DNA of 64,000 bases from Mizugakiibacter sp. Lineage in GTDB: Bacteria > Pseudomonadota > Gammaproteobacteria > Xanthomonadales > Rhodanobacteraceae. The stretch is from the NCBI GenBank assembly GCA_003233305.1, contig QILI01000133.1, forward strand, positions 39,861 through 103,860. The letters are read 5' to 3'. Shown one piece after another: positions 36,060-44,607 of the stretch. The notes beneath the pieces were generated by a model. It ran no database searches, was not told where the DNA came from, and worked only from the letters and a program-made list of their open reading frames with translations. Within the stretch, counting starts at the first letter, position 1. Every line of letters begins with the position of its first letter. Position numbers and translations under genes: made by a program.

Positions 36060-37493
36060 CTAGCAAAAGAGATTGTTTACATATTCCACAAGTAGGCGCT
36101 CACGTAGATCAGGTGAAAGAACATTCATGAGGTTGTTAATTTTCGCCATTCTTCTGGGGAGGTCTTTACCTTTTATTCCAGCCTTTTCCAGTATTTTTGA
36201 AAATGCCTCATCAGTGATGGTGTCCGGATCCATGGATGTCAGAGACTGCTTAAGATCAGCCGCCAGATCCCCTGATTCCATTTCCCCAATTTCTCCCACA
36301 GTCTTTTCTAGGTCGGTCAGAAACTGGTCTATCCAGCCCACGTTCAACACGCTGATGGACATGTGGATATGCTGAACGGAATTTTCAAAAGATAGTGCAG
36401 GCTGGATATACCAGCCCTTTTCATTCATGTCGTCTATGATGTTGAAGATATTGAGCGTATCGGAAGTGAAAGCGACCAAGCACATCTCTGGCTTACCTAA
36501 GAGTTTCAGGTTCTTTATCTTTCCGATGCCCTTTATCACTTGCTGTGTAGCCACCAATTTACGCCTGGCAAGCTCCAGGTATCCTTCGTCCCCTATGAAA
36601 TTGATAACAGCCCATGCTGCCGCCATGGCGCCGCCCGATTTGCTACTCTGCACGGTATTGTTCACCATGGTATAGCCGGTCCATCGGGAACAAGCAAAGA
36701 TCTGGTGCTTCCGGAGGTCTTTGTTACGATAGAGTATGAGAGATGCTCCTTTTGCGGTATACGCGTATTTATGGAGATCCACGGATAGCGAGGTGACTCC
36801 TGGGACACTGAAATCGAAGTCAGGCACTGGTGCACCCAAGCGCCGAAAATAGGGCAGCATGAAACCTCCCATACAGGCATCGGAATGGAAAAACAGGTGG
36901 TTTTCCAATGCGAGCCCCGCCATTTCCCGGATCGGGTCCACGACCCCATGGGCGTAAGATGGGGCTGACCCCACGATGAGGATGGTACTGGGGGAGATCG
37001 CATCGCGGACCGCATCCACATCGGCCTTGAACGTTACCGGGTCTACGGGCGTCTGTACTACCCTGACTCCAAGATAATGGGCCGCCTTGTGAAATGCCGC
37101 ATGAGCCGTGATCGGCAGGATCATCTCCGGTTTCTTGATCGCCGGTGAGCTGGTACGGAAGTAGTCCCGGGCCGTCTTAACGGCCAGAATGATACTTTCC
37201 GTACCCCCGCTCGTGAAATTGCCTACTACCTGTTCATCTCCGTTGAGATGTTTTCTGCCCATGTCCACCAGTTCATTCTCTAATTTGAGCAGGCTAGGGA
37301 AGACCGTGAAATCTAGTCCGTTTTCCGTGAGAAACATGGAATAGGCTTCCTCGCTTACCTTTCTCACTTCAGGTCCAGGGTCGAAGATATAGCCAAAGGC
37401 ACGACCCGAACGCCAGTCGAGATCATTTGCACGGAAAGAGTTAAGTTTCTCGAAAATCTCATTTTCTTTAAGACCATTTCTTGGAATCTTCAT
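36060..37493 (-). CDS. Sphingosine-1-phosphate-lyase-like group II PLP-dependent enzyme
   Basis: About 477 residues. PLP fold with NFTSGGTESIILAVKTARDY (phosphate binding), HSDACMGGFMLPYFRRLG, and the Schiff-base Lys in SVDLHKYAYTAKGASLILY (about 242). The latter closely resembles eukaryotic S1P lyase (DTHKYGYAPKGSS), as do GYLELARRK and MNEKGWYIQPALSF. There is no N-terminal membrane anchor, as in soluble bacterial forms. The reaction may be cleavage of a phosphorylated sphingoid base or decarboxylation of an amino acid; sequence alone does not decide. GAGG upstream fits the ATG at 37493 better than 37499. It lies between a TauE permease and a GltS-like symporter. Confidence 0.82.
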   Translation of the reverse strand: MKIPRNGLKENEIFEKLNSFRANDLDWRSGRAFGYIFDPGPEVRKVSEEAYSMFLTENGLDFTVFPSLLKLENELVDMGRKHLNGDEQVVGNFTSGGTESIILAVKTARDYFRTSSPAIKKPEMILPITAHAAFHKAAHYLGVRVVQTPVDPVTFKADVDAVRDAISPSTILIVGSAPSYAHGVVDPIREMAGLALENHLFFHSDACMGGFMLPYFRRLGAPVPDFDFSVPGVTSLSVDLHKYAYTAKGASLILYRNKDLRKHQIFACSRWTGYTMVNNTVQSSKSGGAMAAAWAVINFIGDEGYLELARRKLVATQQVIKGIGKIKNLKLLGKPEMCLVAFTSDTLNIFNIIDDMNEKGWYIQPALSFENSVQHIHMSISVLNVGWIDQFLTDLEKTVGEIGEMESGDLAADLKQSLTSMDPDTITDEAFSKILEKAGIKGKDLPRRMAKINNLMNVLSPDLRERLLVEYVNNLFC

Positions 37494-37577
37494 GTTCATA
37501 CCTCACTGGAAAAGGGCTTTCTTGGTGTACCCGGACGGTAATGTACCCATATCCCGGTCTTATAAAATCTTTCCCCC

Positions 37578-38318
37578 CTATGTATATATAGAACGTACCA
37601 GTGCAGCGATCGCGAGAATCATGAGCAGCTGCATTACTCTTCGGCGAAAGATTTCCGGGTTTGTGTGAATAAATGTTCGACTCCCTATGACCAGTCCACA
37701 CACAAGGGGCAAGGTCAATATTGAAAGCATGAGCCATGTCTTGATGGTTATCAGCCCCTGGGCGGCAGACATCCCTGCAGCCAGAAGATCTGCCCCTAGA
37801 AAAAAAGCGATCAGTGATGCGCGTGAAACTGCAACCTGGGATAACGACGAGAAAAAAAAGAGGATTACCGGGGGACCGCCGATGGCCGCGCTGCCGTTCA
37901 ATAATCCTGAGACCACACCTACGGAGACAGTGGCGGACTTTCCAAAGTGCCTCCTGAAGTCGGCCTTGCGCTGGGAAAGGATGACAAGGCCCATAACGAT
38001 GATCGCGATGGCTACACGCATGGTTCTGGCGGGGATGCTGGCAAGAAGATACGTACCGGCGGGAGTTCCGAGCAGAGCCCCTAAGAAAAGCCATCGCAGC
38101 GATGACCAATCTACCAGGCCCCACACACTGGGAAGGAGGGAGGTGCTAGCGACGACCTCTAGGAGGAGGACTACGGGGACCAATGTTGCCGGAGGAAAAA
38201 CCAGCGACAAGCCGAGAACCGCGACCATCCCGGAACCAAATCCACTGTAGCCACGTATGAGTCCCGCCACAAGCAGGATCAGCATAGCAAAAGAAACGGG
38301 AATGATATCGGGTAGCAT
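37578..38318 (-). CDS. TauE/SafE-family permease
   Basis: 246 residues, about 8 transmembrane helices in two repeats. Family marks are LIRGYSGFGSGMVAVLGLSLVFPP in the first repeat and VSGLLNGSAAIGGPPVILFFFSS in the second. Members export sulfite, sulfoacetate or related organic anions. It is the first gene of the three-gene minus-strand cassette; the gap to the PLP enzyme is 84 bp. The 5' region is very AT-rich and includes a partial Fur-like pattern. Confidence 0.85.
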   Translation of the reverse strand: MLPDIIPVSFAMLILLVAGLIRGYSGFGSGMVAVLGLSLVFPPATLVPVVLLLEVVASTSLLPSVWGLVDWSSLRWLFLGALLGTPAGTYLLASIPARTMRVAIAIIVMGLVILSQRKADFRRHFGKSATVSVGVVSGLLNGSAAIGGPPVILFFFSSLSQVAVSRASLIAFFLGADLLAAGMSAAQGLITIKTWLMLSILTLPLVCGLVIGSRTFIHTNPEIFRRRVMQLLMILAIAALVRSIYT

Positions 38319-38351
38319 GTTTATCCAGGTGGTCTAAGTCTATTTATTTAA

Positions 38352-38363
38352 CTTATCATTATC
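38352..38363 (-). promoter_or_regulatory. Weak Fur-like hexamers upstream of the TauE gene
   Basis: On the minus strand the sequence reads GATAATGATAAG, one perfect and one near-perfect GATAAT hexamer, about 35 bp before the start codon. The third hexamer (TTAAAT) is poor. A suggestion only, in AT-rich DNA where chance matches are common. Confidence 0.25.
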
Positions 38364-38494
38364 TGTGATCAATCTATTTGCTTTGTAGTGATAAATCATT
38401 AACTACAAATAGCTTAATTAGTAGAATATTTTGAAAATATTTTTTACCCTATTGATGAGAATTTCTGGATATTAAATGACCTTTGGTCATCGTA

Positions 38495-39700
38495 TCAGTT
38501 AACTTGATTACGACCTTGCCCTGGTAGAACGCCGCCACTTGATTGTTCATGCTGCTGTGGACCTCCTATGAAGGCGAGGATCCCCTGTATAACCAGTAAT
38601 GAAACTAGGAGGAAGCATCCCCACGTCCACTCGTTGCTATCAGCGATCGGGTCGAGTGCAGCAAGAAAAGCGACGGCTCCGGCATTACCCACCAACCAGA
38701 ACACACTGATTGCGGTACCTGTGTAATCCGCACCGGTGATATTCGCCACCGCCTGTATCAATAGCGGTAACGGTGCCAGCAAGGTAGCGCCGAGTACGAT
38801 GCCAGCAATAACTAACACGATGGGTGAGCCACTGGTGAATAGTGCAACGGTGACTATGATTGAGCCCAGCGTTGCGATAAGCATAATTGTGCGCAAACTT
38901 AGCCGGTGTGAAATGCGATCCACCAGTGCCATGGACACAATGCCGCTAACAAGCATACTCAGTGCTACCAAACCGGCGGTCTGCGGGTCAATTCCATGTC
39001 GGTGCAGGATCGGTTCGAGCCAGGTGGAAATGGCATTAAAATAGCCATTAGCAAGGAAGAAATACGCCGTCAGTACCAGAAACGTTGGTGCGCGCAACAT
39101 ATGTCGCATTCCAGATCGCCACGAAGGATGTGGGCCCAGTGAGGTAGCTGCCATGCTTGGGTCGGCTGGCACCCACAACCAGGTCAGTAGCGCCACCACC
39201 CCCAATACGGCCACATCAAGCCACAAAGATTGATACCCGATCATCGGTACCAACACGAAGGCTAAGCCGAGACCAGCGAACAGCGCCATGCTGGGGATCT
39301 CGGTGGCGCGCAGGCGTTCATCTTCATCGAACCATACCATAGCCAGCCGGGCGACCAATGCCAGCACCAACGGCTGCAGCAATGCGAATGCCAGTTGGCC
39401 TATGAGCAAGTATTCATAACCTGGTTCGAGAGTACGCAGTAACGCCGCCAACGCCATCCCTATCGCGCTGATACGTAGCGACGTGCGCACCGATACGCGA
39501 TCAATCAACATGCCCACCGGTAATGCCAGTGGTATAAATAGCAAGGGGAACACCAGCGACAGGTTGCCGATGGCGCTTTGTGACACCCGGTAGTGGACGG
39601 CAATCTCACTGGTGATTGGTGCAAAGCGCAGCCATTCAAACTGCATCAGGGCTTGCAGCAAGGTATAGACCGTGAGAACCCGATAGCGCACTGGAATCAT
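38495..39700 (-). CDS. Major facilitator superfamily transporter
   Basis: About 401 residues, 12 transmembrane helices. The MFS loop motif between helices 2 and 3 is present as PVGMLIDRVSVRTSLR, with a related copy ALVDRISHRLSLRTIML in the second half. Substrate unknown. The start at 39700 (MIPVRYRVLTVYTL) places the first helix at the N-terminus; the upstream open frame adds no recognisable segment. It lies downstream of the TonB receptor on the same strand after about 520 bp, so it may belong to the same uptake system, either as inner-membrane importer or as product exporter. Confidence 0.85.
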   Translation of the reverse strand: MIPVRYRVLTVYTLLQALMQFEWLRFAPITSEIAVHYRVSQSAIGNLSLVFPLLFIPLALPVGMLIDRVSVRTSLRISAIGMALAALLRTLEPGYEYLLIGQLAFALLQPLVLALVARLAMVWFDEDERLRATEIPSMALFAGLGLAFVLVPMIGYQSLWLDVAVLGVVALLTWLWVPADPSMAATSLGPHPSWRSGMRHMLRAPTFLVLTAYFFLANGYFNAISTWLEPILHRHGIDPQTAGLVALSMLVSGIVSMALVDRISHRLSLRTIMLIATLGSIIVTVALFTSGSPIVLVIAGIVLGATLLAPLPLLIQAVANITGADYTGTAISVFWLVGNAGAVAFLAALDPIADSNEWTWGCFLLVSLLVIQGILAFIGGPQQHEQSSGGVLPGQGRNQVN

Positions 39701-40220
39701 TTTGGTTCTGCCCACTATCAATGATATAGGTAACAGACTTTCGTGCATCATTACCGCTGGGTGTGATGCACAGCCCAACACAAGTCTGAAGAATGTCAAA
39801 AGACAAACTCATACCCAACGTGGGAGTATGTTTACCTACCCACGTGGCCAACCTGTCGTTGCCAAAACTTAGGAGCTTGCCAGACTCGAGAGAAATCGGC
39901 TCCGGCAGTATCAAACCGGACTAGCTTTTGACCCTTATCATTGAATAGAACGATTATCTACGTCAAGGGTAAGCAAAGCTGATCTCAATTTTTAACTCCC
40001 TTCGTGGCAATCCCTCAAGCCTGTCTAGCCCCTAGTAATCCACTTTTGTCGGAATGGCTAGATCGGATACTCCGCAGCTGGCTATTAGCACGTTATTCTG
40101 ATGCAACAACAGAACGTTATGGAACACTAATGTATATATTTATTACATTTCTTAGAATATCCAAGCCGTAAAGATATGTCAGCCTATCTTTCATCCGGTA
40201 AGAAATAAAACTGCCTATGA
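39701..40220. other. Non-coding region between the MFS gene and the TonB receptor
   Basis: About 520 bp without a supported gene. AT-rich. GTGCATCA (39743-39750) and TGATGCAC (39764-39771) form an 8-bp inverted repeat 43 bp upstream of the MFS start, a possible operator. Nothing else is recognised. Confidence 0.5.
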
Positions 40221-42710
40221 TCAGAAGTCCATACCTAGTTCCACCCCCCATATGCGCGGTGGGGTGAGGTCGGCGAACGGCGTTCCCAGGATACTGGCAC
40301 TGATATTATTTATGCTCACATACTGCTTATTGAACACATTGTTGACGTAAAGCGCTAAGCTCCATGGTGAATGTGGTGATGACCAGCCCAGATGTAGATC
40401 GGTAAGGTGCGATGCCGCACCAATGGTGAAAGTCGGGGTGGTCAAACATTGGCCCTGTTCAGTAGAATCGATGTTGCAACGGGTTTTCCCGCCATATGTC
40501 TGCAATAGGTTGAGCCTTAGATCACCATTTAAGACGTCGTGCCAAACATATTCCATGCCCACCACTGCTGACCACAAGGGCACACCTACTGGCTGACCTG
40601 AAAGACTTTTGCCCGCTGGATCCACGTAGTGCAGGTAGGTCGCATCGATATAGCTGGCAGTGAGGTTCAGCCGCAAGGCTTTTGTAGCCAGCCAGTGCAC
40701 CTCAAGATCGAGCCCTTTGGCGTGTTGGTCACTAGTGGTGACTTCGTACGCCGGTAGCGAGCTGTTAGCATTGGCAATCAGCCTGAGCGATTGCAGATTG
40801 GAATAGCGGTAGTAGTACGCAGAGGCGTTGAACAACAGTCGATATCCTGGAAAATAACTTTTGATGCCGAATTCGTAGTTTAAGACTTCTTCCGGCTGGT
40901 ACACCGAGTCCACCAGTTGCGTATTGAAACCACCCGCTTCATAACCCTTCGTCACAGAGCCGTAAAACATCACGTTGGGAGTCCATTTATAATTAAGTAC
41001 AATGCGGGGACTGAGATTATTCCAACTGCGATTGATTCTCAATGGCGTATTAGTAGCTGCCGGGCTATTGTATTCGAGGTTCTTCTGGAAGGTCTGGATT
41101 GGTGGTACACCTGGTAAATTGAAAATGCCAGCAGCCTGAAGATTGGCAAGTGTGGCATCGAGTTGTGGAGCAATGCGCTCTGGATTGTACCAACTGAACT
41201 GTTTTTCATTGCGTGTAAAACGTAAACCAGTTGTAAAATCTAAACGATTACTCAGATGCCATATTAGATCACCATATATAGCATAGGCTTTATTGTGTCC
41301 GTGATTAAACATGTTTTCCTGCCACGGATCATTGAGCAACAGTCCAGGCGACCCAAGCGCCGCACCCAAAGGGCCATAAAGGCCACCTGGCGCAATCTGC
41401 GTATTATTTAGTATCGTATCGATGCTGTTGGTGAGTAAATTAATCTGACTGTCCTGCCGTGCGTTAACGTAGTAGTAACTCGCCCCCGCAACCCAGTTGA
41501 TAAGATTATTCTTACCCGACAACTTAAATTCCTGGAACCAACTGGTGTTCTGCTGGATGTTCCCGTCAGTAAAGTAGAGGTAAGGCTGATCAGTACCAGC
41601 CGCATCTTCAATATTGGAGGTAGAAAAATGCTGATAAGCGGTGATTGTATTCAATTTACCGAATGAAAACGGATGGCTAACAAACAGAGTCATACCATCG
41701 AATCTACGCTTTTCTTTACTATGTTTAAAGATGTCGTTAATCGGTGCTGTAATGGGGTTTAAATACGTCTGTGGATTAGGTGGAAACGATAGCCGCCCAG
41801 GAGGGGATGGAACAGAGACCAATCCAAGTGCAGGGCGTGCTGGTTGATTCAGTTGTTCGTGTTCCCAAACAACGCGCACTACAGTATCTCCAGGAATCTT
41901 CCAGCGTAGTTGGTTGCGCATGCCCCAGTTACCGTTCTTTTTGAAGCGCTGACCGGTCACCGCATCATGAAGCCAACCATCACTTTGATTATCAACAAAA
42001 CTGAGTCGATATGCCATATTATCTGTAATGGGAGCATTCAGAACACCATCAACATAACGTGAACCATAGTTGCCCATACGCACGTGCATGAGCTCTTCCC
42101 AGTCATTTTCTGGGGCATTGGTCACTACTGAAATGGCGCCCGCTGCACTATTAATTCCGAACAACGTACCTTGCGGACCCTTCAGTACTACGACACGCTT
42201 AACATCATTGAAGATAAGTAATACGCCACCCGTTTTACCAACAGGAACCCCGTCTTCGAAGATGCCGATAGGTGATCCGGTACCAATCCCAAAGTCAGAC
42301 ATGCCGATACCTCGTATCGAATACGAGGGCTGGGTTACCTGAGCACCACCGACATTCACGCCAGGGGTAAGATTGTTTAATTGAGATAGATTAGTCGCAG
42401 CCAATGTATTAATTTGTTTTTGTGTGACGATTTGCATTGCAATCGGTACGCTTTGTGCCTTCTGTGTGCGGCTCTGTGGTGCAGTCACTATAATGTTGCC
42501 CAAAGTAAGTAATACCTTCTTGTTAGCAACTGCGGTGCCTGCCTTTTCTTTCGCCTTTGCCTCTGCCTTTGTGAGGTTCACATTGGTTTGTGTGTTGTCA
42601 AGGACATGCTGGGTCTGCGCCATCGCACTAATGTACAGCAATGGGGAAAGTACAATACTGTAGGCTAGAATAGAAAGCCAAAAGCTGAGTTTTTGTGGAC
42701 GAACCGACAT
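40221..42710 (-). CDS. TonB-dependent outer-membrane receptor
   Basis: About 829 residues. A Sec signal peptide ends near SAMA-QTQ (about 31). A TonB-box-like segment NIIVTAPQ is followed by a plug domain (SVPIAMQIVTQKQINTL...IRGIGMSDFG...VVVLKGPQGTLFGINSAAGAISV), then a 22-strand barrel ending in GVELGMDF with the terminal Phe needed for assembly. An unusual Lys/Ala-rich stretch lies between signal and TonB box. The ligand is unknown; the plug resembles siderophore and small-molecule receptors. AGGAG at 42718-42722 fixes the ATG at 42710. It is divergent from an AraC regulator and an oxidase operon. Confidence 0.92.
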   Translation of the reverse strand: MSVRPQKLSFWLSILAYSIVLSPLLYISAMAQTQHVLDNTQTNVNLTKAEAKAKEKAGTAVANKKVLLTLGNIIVTAPQSRTQKAQSVPIAMQIVTQKQINTLAATNLSQLNNLTPGVNVGGAQVTQPSYSIRGIGMSDFGIGTGSPIGIFEDGVPVGKTGGVLLIFNDVKRVVVLKGPQGTLFGINSAAGAISVVTNAPENDWEELMHVRMGNYGSRYVDGVLNAPITDNMAYRLSFVDNQSDGWLHDAVTGQRFKKNGNWGMRNQLRWKIPGDTVVRVVWEHEQLNQPARPALGLVSVPSPPGRLSFPPNPQTYLNPITAPINDIFKHSKEKRRFDGMTLFVSHPFSFGKLNTITAYQHFSTSNIEDAAGTDQPYLYFTDGNIQQNTSWFQEFKLSGKNNLINWVAGASYYYVNARQDSQINLLTNSIDTILNNTQIAPGGLYGPLGAALGSPGLLLNDPWQENMFNHGHNKAYAIYGDLIWHLSNRLDFTTGLRFTRNEKQFSWYNPERIAPQLDATLANLQAAGIFNLPGVPPIQTFQKNLEYNSPAATNTPLRINRSWNNLSPRIVLNYKWTPNVMFYGSVTKGYEAGGFNTQLVDSVYQPEEVLNYEFGIKSYFPGYRLLFNASAYYYRYSNLQSLRLIANANSSLPAYEVTTSDQHAKGLDLEVHWLATKALRLNLTASYIDATYLHYVDPAGKSLSGQPVGVPLWSAVVGMEYVWHDVLNGDLRLNLLQTYGGKTRCNIDSTEQGQCLTTPTFTIGAASHLTDLHLGWSSPHSPWSLALYVNNVFNKQYVSINNISASILGTPFADLTPPRIWGVELGMDF

Positions 42711-43471
42711 CGATAAACTCCTCGGTGGTACTATAACCACCTATGCGAGCAAAGCTATATAGCTAATCCAACTATCTCCATGTCTGAAGACTGCATGTAA
42801 TGAAGAGCAGATGGTATTGTTCTGTCTTGCATCAGCCCCAGCCCCGGTTGTTTTCGACCTATCACCGAAGCAGTACCAAGTAACCACACGCCCTCCATAC
42901 GCGTAATATTGTGACGCTCTGGTATGGATCTACGTGAGGACAAATCAGGCCAATTCGATCCCCAACTACTTTGTACCGCTGAGGAGAAATTCTGAAAACT
43001 CCAAAGGCTTCTAATTTCTATTGAAATACCGTTCATTCAACGAGTTGCGAGAACCTTTAGACAAAGTTTGTTGGCTCATAAAAGGTGGGGAAGTAAGCTG
43101 GGCCGCATCAGCGGTCCCTTGGTGGTGTCGGATGTTATGGTAAATTTTAATGCCATCGCAAATCGTGTTGGGGTGGCTTCCGAGGGTCGATGACCACCAG
43201 GGGTGGGCGTCCACCCTTTATGGTTCTGTTAATGATCAAGTTGTTGATGATCAAGCAGTTATATAATTTATCAGATGACCAAGTCGAATGTCAGGCGTTG
43301 GTCTGCGTTCCTGCGCAACGGTTTTTTAGCCCGAAGTTGCCGAGTTGGACACCGGATTAAAAAATGTTTTGGCCTTTCCAGCAGACCTTGCTGAGGGTGG
43401 ACACACTCATTTTAGGTTGGATAACTCTCCGGTGTAGTATGTAGAGCATCGTTGATATTACGAGACGAAAC
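42711..43471. other. Divergent non-coding region between TonB receptor and AraC gene
   Basis: About 760 bp without a supported gene; the open frames in it resemble nothing known. It holds the receptor promoter palindromes at its left and a hairpin-rich block at 43080-43220. That block has GGGCCGC/GCGG-CCC at 43100-43118 and GGGTGG/CCACCC at 43201-43216. A repeated ATGATCAAG lies at about 43230-43255. The right third leads into the AraC gene. It may contain a decayed mobile element. Confidence 0.5.
42724..42764 (-). promoter_or_regulatory. Two palindromes at the TonB receptor promoter
   Basis: GGTGGT (42724-42729) and ACCACC (42736-42741) form a 6-bp inverted repeat immediately before the Shine-Dalgarno. 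AGCTATATAGCT (42753-42764) is a perfect 12-bp palindrome. Both are placed where an operator or leader hairpin would act on the receptor gene. Confidence 0.45.
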
Positions 43472-44500
43472 TTGCCACGAAATAAGCTTGATGTGAGTCA
43501 GTTCGCCCTCGACATCAAACCGTTGGCGTTGGTGGAACTGTCCAAACTGGTTTCCGAACTAGGCGTCGCACCTGAGCGCTTATGTGCAGAAGTGGGCGTG
43601 AGCAACATCGACATGTGTGCAGGTGAGTTGATCTCCATTCGCCATACTCAGCGTCTCATTCGCCGTGCCATTCAGCTGACTGGCCGAATGGATCTGGGAT
43701 TGGAACTAGGGCGACGTCAGAACATCAGCCATTTCGGCCTACCCGGTTTTGCTATGTCCGTTATGCCTACGTTCGGGGATGCCGTAGAAATCGGTGCGCG
43801 TTATCAAAGGCAAAGTGGTGCTCTGATGGAGGTCAGCTATGAACTTGACGATGATCTTGCAGCCCTGATTGGGCGGTCGCGTACCCGTGACCCTGTGGTA
43901 CAAAGGTTTATGGTCGAAGAGCTGTTCACCAGTGTAATGGCGCTCTGCCACATTCTGATTGGTGACGGCTATCAACCACGGACCATCGAATTGACGTATC
44001 CCATACCTCCGTATGCTGCGCGTTATTTAGAGGTGTTCGGCTGTCCAGTACGATTCAGGCAACCACGTAACCGTTTTGTCATTCCACGCAGTTGGTTTGG
44101 GTTGCCGCTAGCCAGCCCCTCACCGGTGGTCGCCGCCGAATTATGCACATTGCTGGAAGCGCGGGCGTTAAGTCAACATGCACCTGATACGGTGGCAACC
44201 ATCGAACAAGTCTTACGGCGACCCGGCAACGTGGCGATGTCAGTAGGAGAAGTTGCGGCTGCATTAGGTTTAAGCCCGCGTACCTTGCGTCGGCGTTTGA
44301 CCGAGGCTGGCACATCGTTCCGCATATTGAGCGAACACTTGCGCGCGCTGGAGGCACAGCATTTGCTGAGGGATAAAAGGTTGACGGTGGTAGATACAGG
44401 TGAGCATCTCGGTTTCAGCAATGCGCGCACGTTCCGACGTGCATTCAAGCGTTGGGTGGGTGAAGCGCCGGGCACGATGCGGCATAACACGCGCGCATAA
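43472..44500 (+). CDS. AraC-family regulator with arabinose-binding-like domain
   Basis: 342 residues. The N-terminal ligand-binding domain (about 15-215) is of the type seen in OruR/ArgR-like AraC regulators (LGRRQNISHFGLPGFAMSVMPTFGDA). The C-terminal double HTH (about 235-338) includes MSVGEVAAALGLSPRTLRRRL and GEHLGFSNARTFRRAFKRWVG. Probable activator of the adjacent oxidase operon and/or the divergent TonB receptor. The start is uncertain: TTG at 43472 keeps the longest frame, GTG at 43493 is an alternative. It precedes the FAD oxidase by 107 bp. Confidence 0.88.
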   Translation: MPRNKLDVSQFALDIKPLALVELSKLVSELGVAPERLCAEVGVSNIDMCAGELISIRHTQRLIRRAIQLTGRMDLGLELGRRQNISHFGLPGFAMSVMPTFGDAVEIGARYQRQSGALMEVSYELDDDLAALIGRSRTRDPVVQRFMVEELFTSVMALCHILIGDGYQPRTIELTYPIPPYAARYLEVFGCPVRFRQPRNRFVIPRSWFGLPLASPSPVVAAELCTLLEARALSQHAPDTVATIEQVLRRPGNVAMSVGEVAAALGLSPRTLRRRLTEAGTSFRILSEHLRALEAQHLLRDKRLTVVDTGEHLGFSNARTFRRAFKRWVGEAPGTMRHNTRA

Positions 44501-44607
44501 CGAGGATAGAAGATGAAGGTCACTGCCGGATTTGGCCGTTACCAACCCCTGTCGCACTCTCGGGGCCTGTGCTGTACTACGGTTTTAGATGTTTCGAGGC
44601 AATGTAT

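Noticed and set aside
35960..36060. Palindrome-like AAGTCGAGATCTTTGACTT between the PLP and GltS genes
   Set aside because: The arms are offset and mismatched once aligned, so it is not a real inverted repeat.
43011..43214. Minus-strand open frame between TonB receptor and AraC gene
   Set aside because: No similarity, no ribosome site, and it overlaps the hairpin-rich block.
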